Origin: Prevotella sp. CAG:755
GTDB lineage: Bacteria; Bacteroidota; Bacteroidia; Bacteroidales; Bacteroidaceae
DNA length: 26,679 nt
Direction of reading: 5' to 3'
NCBI GenBank assembly: GCA_000431275.1
Contig: HF989209.1
Coordinates: 1-26,679 of the forward strand
Position numbers and translations under genes: made by a program. The notes beneath the pieces are model-generated. The model ran no database searches, was not told the DNA's origin, and saw only the letters and a program-made list of their open reading frames with translations. Of the stretch, positions 24,116 through 26,679 are shown one piece after another (the stretch's first letter is position 1; every line of letters starts with the position of its first letter).

Positions 24116-26602
24116 TCAGAATGGGTAGCCGATGGCGAAGTGGATGGCGTTGCCGTCGGAGAAACGCTCGATGTTGTACCACCCGCGTCGCGACGTCTCG
24201 TAGGGCGCGTGTAGGGCGATGCCGTAGTCGAGTCGGATGACGATGAAGTCGAGGTCGTAGCGCAGGCCGACGCCGGTGCCGACGGCGATGTGGCTCAGGT
24301 TGCGGGTGTTGAGCTCGCCGCCGGGGCGCTGCGGGTCGGCGCGCAGGAGCCAGACGTTGCCGGCGTCGAGGAATGCGGCGCCGTAGAGCGAGCCGAAGAT
24401 GGGAAAGCGCAGCTCGGCGTTGGCTTCGAGCTTGACATCGCCGGTCTGGTCCATGTAGGAATACTTGCTGCGGTCGGTGCGGAAGCTGCCTGGCCCGACG
24501 GTGCGCACGGTGAAGGCGCGCACGCTGTTGGCGCCGCCGACGTAGAACTGGTCGGAGTAGGGGGCGCGCTCGCTGTTGCCGTAGCTGTAAATGACACCGC
24601 CGAAGAAGCGTGTGGCCAGGTCTATTTTCGGCGCCAGGCGCCAGGTCTTGTGCACTTCGGCCGTGGCTTTCACGAACTGGGCGAAGGGGTTGCCGAGCAG
24701 TTCCTTGTCGCGCTGGTTGAAGCCTTTGCCCGCCATGGCATAGATGGCGGAGGTCAGGTTGCCGGCCTCCTTTACGGTGGCTTGGAACCAGACGGGATGG
24801 CGTTGCCGGCGGGGCGAGGTGTAGGTGTAGGTGTACGAGAGCGAGGGCACGAACTGGTTGCGCATGCTGACGGCGAGGGCGGGGTTTTCGTTCATGATGG
24901 AGTCGAAGTCGGCCGTGGTGCTGAGCATGTGGTCGTAATCGATGTCGAGCAGGGCGAGCTCGTGGCGCGAGTTGGCGTTGAGGTGCCACTTGTAGGTGGC
25001 GCTCACGCCGGCGTTGATCATGTTGAAGAAGCCGGCGCGGTTGGTCCAGTCGGCGTCGATGGCGAAGACGGTCGAGGCCGGGAAGCGCACGTGGCGGCGG
25101 CTGACGCCGGGGAAGACGAAGCGGGGCAGGTCGAACGAGAGTTTGGTGCCCAGTTCGAAGGAGTTGAGCAGCGAGTTGCTCCCCCGGCGGCCGGCGCCCG
25201 TCTGCCACTCATAGGAGCCGTAGATGTCGAACGATACCTTCTCGGCGCCGCGGAAGGCGTTGCGCTTGGCCAGTCCGAATGAGATGCCCGGGCCTACCTG
25301 CTGGTTGCTCTTGAACGTCGCGTTGACTTCGAAGTTGCTGTCGTAGAGCTTGTCCATGACGGCGTTGATATAGATGTCGAGCGTGTCGCACGTGGCCGAC
25401 GTGTCGCGTGGCAGGTAGTTGACGTCGAGCGACGAGAAAACGCCGTAGCCGTTCAGCTTTTCGAGGGTGTTCTCCTGATGGCGCAGGCGGTAGAGCTCGC
25501 CGTGGCGATGGGCCACGCCTTGGTGCCAGAGGATATAGCGGAGGGGGATCTTTCCTTTCGGGAAGTCGAACGTGTAGTGTCCGAAGGCGGCATGCTCGGT
25601 GAGCGAGTCGCCGGCTGTGTTGCGGACGCGGACATGGGTGTTGCCGATATACCAGCGACGGCGGACGCGCGCCGGCATGTTCTCGGCGGGGCGCAGCTGG
25701 AGCTGCACGCGGTGCTTGACTTGGAAGGTGTCGGCGTAGTAGGTGGCGTAGGGGGCGGAGTAATAGAAGTAGCCGTTCTGGCGGAAGAGGCGTTCGAGGC
25801 GGCTGCGCTCCTGGCTGAGGTTGGAGGCGTTGAAGGGGTCGCCCTTGTGCAGGTAGGTGCGGCGCCGGCGGGCTCGGATGAGGCTGTCGGCCACGGGCGG
25901 GAAGCCGACATAGGAGATGGAGTCGAGGCGGTAGACGGGACCGGTGTGTACCGTGTAGGCCAGGCGGGCCTTGCGGGGGTTCTTGGCCGGGAGGACGTCG
26001 TAGGTCACGCGGCTGCCGAAGAAACCGTAGTTGCGGAGCGTGTTGGTGGCCACCTTGACGCGCACTTCGGGGTTGACGGTCGAGATGTAGACCGGCGTCG
26101 AGGCGAAGTTGCGGAAGAGCCAGCGGCCGAACTTGCCCCGGCTGTCGGAGAATGCGGAGTAGAACCAGAGTCCCGGCTGTATGGGCCAGCGCAGGCTCGA
26201 CGAGCCGAAGAGCGATCCGTTGGGGGGATAGCCCAGCACGGCGTCGACTTCGGGCTTGACGGTCTCGAAGGCGGACTTGCTGACGCGGGCTTCTTCGGCC
26301 AGGCTGTCGCGGGCGGCGTCGCTGAGTGCCTTGCGCAGCGAGTCGGAGGTGGCGGGCGCGATGCGGCCCGACGTGAGGGCGCTGTTGACGAGGCGGTCGA
26401 CGGCACGGGCGGCTTCGGCGATTGATGTGATGACGCCGGCCGTGTCTTTCTTCCCTTTTTTCAGGGCTTCCTGGTCGGCGTAGGTGATGCCGGCCGTGCC
26501 GAGGTAGAAGGTTTCGTCCTCGGGGATTTTGTCGGTCAGGGAGCATGCGGCGGTCAGCCAGCTGCACGTTATTATATATAGGAGGGAGCGGAGTGTTTTC
26601 AT
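24116..26602 (-). CDS. tamL: TamL: TamA-like Omp85-family outer-membrane lipoprotein
   Basis: This is an 828-residue Omp85-superfamily protein; in Bacteroidetes the TamA partner of TamB is a lipoprotein called TamL. The signal peptide MKTLRSLLYIITCSWLTAAC ends in a lipobox with the lipidated Cys at residue 20, followed by SLTDKIPEDETFYLG, like the start of other TamL proteins. The N-terminal half holds POTRA-like domains (for example RVKVATNTLRNYGFFGSRVT, and GDPFNASNLSQERSRLERLF followed by RQNGYFYYS). The C-terminal barrel begins at about residue 440. Near the end are FYVGGANSVRAFTVRTVGPG, FLDAGNVW and the aromatic C-terminus FAIGYPF. It starts six bases after the stop of the upstream partial gene, so the two are cotranscribed. 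The long charged segment at about 45-110 with KKGKKD is a lineage-specific spacer. Confidence 0.9.
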   Translation of the reverse strand: MKTLRSLLYIITCSWLTAACSLTDKIPEDETFYLGTAGITYADQEALKKGKKDTAGVITSIAEAARAVDRLVNSALTSGRIAPATSDSLRKALSDAARDSLAEEARVSKSAFETVKPEVDAVLGYPPNGSLFGSSSLRWPIQPGLWFYSAFSDSRGKFGRWLFRNFASTPVYISTVNPEVRVKVATNTLRNYGFFGSRVTYDVLPAKNPRKARLAYTVHTGPVYRLDSISYVGFPPVADSLIRARRRRTYLHKGDPFNASNLSQERSRLERLFRQNGYFYYSAPYATYYADTFQVKHRVQLQLRPAENMPARVRRRWYIGNTHVRVRNTAGDSLTEHAAFGHYTFDFPKGKIPLRYILWHQGVAHRHGELYRLRHQENTLEKLNGYGVFSSLDVNYLPRDTSATCDTLDIYINAVMDKLYDSNFEVNATFKSNQQVGPGISFGLAKRNAFRGAEKVSFDIYGSYEWQTGAGRRGSNSLLNSFELGTKLSFDLPRFVFPGVSRRHVRFPASTVFAIDADWTNRAGFFNMINAGVSATYKWHLNANSRHELALLDIDYDHMLSTTADFDSIMNENPALAVSMRNQFVPSLSYTYTYTSPRRQRHPVWFQATVKEAGNLTSAIYAMAGKGFNQRDKELLGNPFAQFVKATAEVHKTWRLAPKIDLATRFFGGVIYSYGNSERAPYSDQFYVGGANSVRAFTVRTVGPGSFRTDRSKYSYMDQTGDVKLEANAELRFPIFGSLYGAAFLDAGNVWLLRADPQRPGGELNTRNLSHIAVGTGVGLRYDLDFIVIRLDYGIALHAPYETSRRGWYNIERFSDGNAIHFAIGYPF

Positions 26603-26608
26603 CGGGCT

Positions 26609-26679
26609 TTATTTTGTGGTCGTGGCTTCGGGGGCCTTCTTGGGTTTGGGCGTGCGGAAGATGAAGAGCTCGCCGAGGC
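26609..26679 (-). CDS. C-terminal end of an upstream gene, probably tamB
   Basis: On the minus strand 22 complete codons end in TAA at 26611-26609 and read LGELFIFRTPKPKKAPEATT and then TK. The gene enters from the right edge. Position six bases before tamL, the short hydrophobic LGELFIFR close to the C-terminus and the Lys/Pro tail fit the end of a Bacteroidetes TamB (DUF490) protein, which is normally paired with TamL. With only 22 residues the identity is an inference from context. Confidence 0.5.
   Translation of the reverse strand, partial: LGELFIFRTPKPKKAPEATTTK

Overview
The window is GC-rich chromosomal DNA of a member of the Bacteroidetes, most likely order Bacteroidales. Three things point there. 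Many intergenic regions carry the Bacteroidetes -7 promoter box TAnnTTTG. The protein families are typical of the group: a TamA-like lipoprotein (TamL), a GH84 beta-hexosaminidase very close to the Bacteroides type, a DUF4091 protein, a TolC/HlyD/ABC-2 efflux operon and a DUF7833-like winged-helix protein. Secreted proteins have signal peptides ending at Q or at a lipobox Cys. I cannot assign a genus; the GC richness is high for the order. I saw no rRNA, tRNA, CRISPR array, insertion sequence or prophage.

Layout. 1-1074 (-): N-terminal 358 codons of formate-tetrahydrofolate ligase, running off the left edge. 1075-1342: AT-rich divergent intergenic region with a well-formed promoter and a striking nested palindrome. 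1343-3175 (+): winged-helix/DUF7833-like protein whose frame runs far into the antisense of the next gene. 2492-3922 (-): cardiolipin synthase. 4226-4888 (-): TetR/AcrR regulator. 5184-5669 (+): small outer-membrane beta-barrel protein. 5798-8092 (+): malic enzyme fused to a phosphotransacetylase-like domain. 8401-12752 (+): tex followed by a patatin phospholipase fused to an Omp85-type barrel. 12892-17785 (+): tightly packed tripartite exporter (TolC, HlyD, two ABC-2 permeases, no ATPase). 18020-22381 (+): GH84 glycosidase and DUF4091 protein, a two-gene glycan-degradation unit. 22548-24011 (+): SF1 helicase. 24116-26679 (-): TamL lipoprotein preceded by the tail of a gene that is probably tamB.

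How they fit together. Most genes are housekeeping: one-carbon metabolism, pyruvate/NADPH supply, transcript and DNA maintenance. A strong envelope theme runs through the rest: cardiolipin synthesis, outer-membrane protein, patatin-barrel protein, efflux pump and the TamL/TamB pathway. No clear undescribed defence or mobile system is visible. The least explained items are regulatory and structural: the nested palindrome on the promoter at 1193-1249, inverted repeats that start on the -7 box of several promoters, a 31-bp perfect hairpin at 24032-24098 with a related shorter copy at 17886-17932, and the long antisense overlap at 2492-3175.
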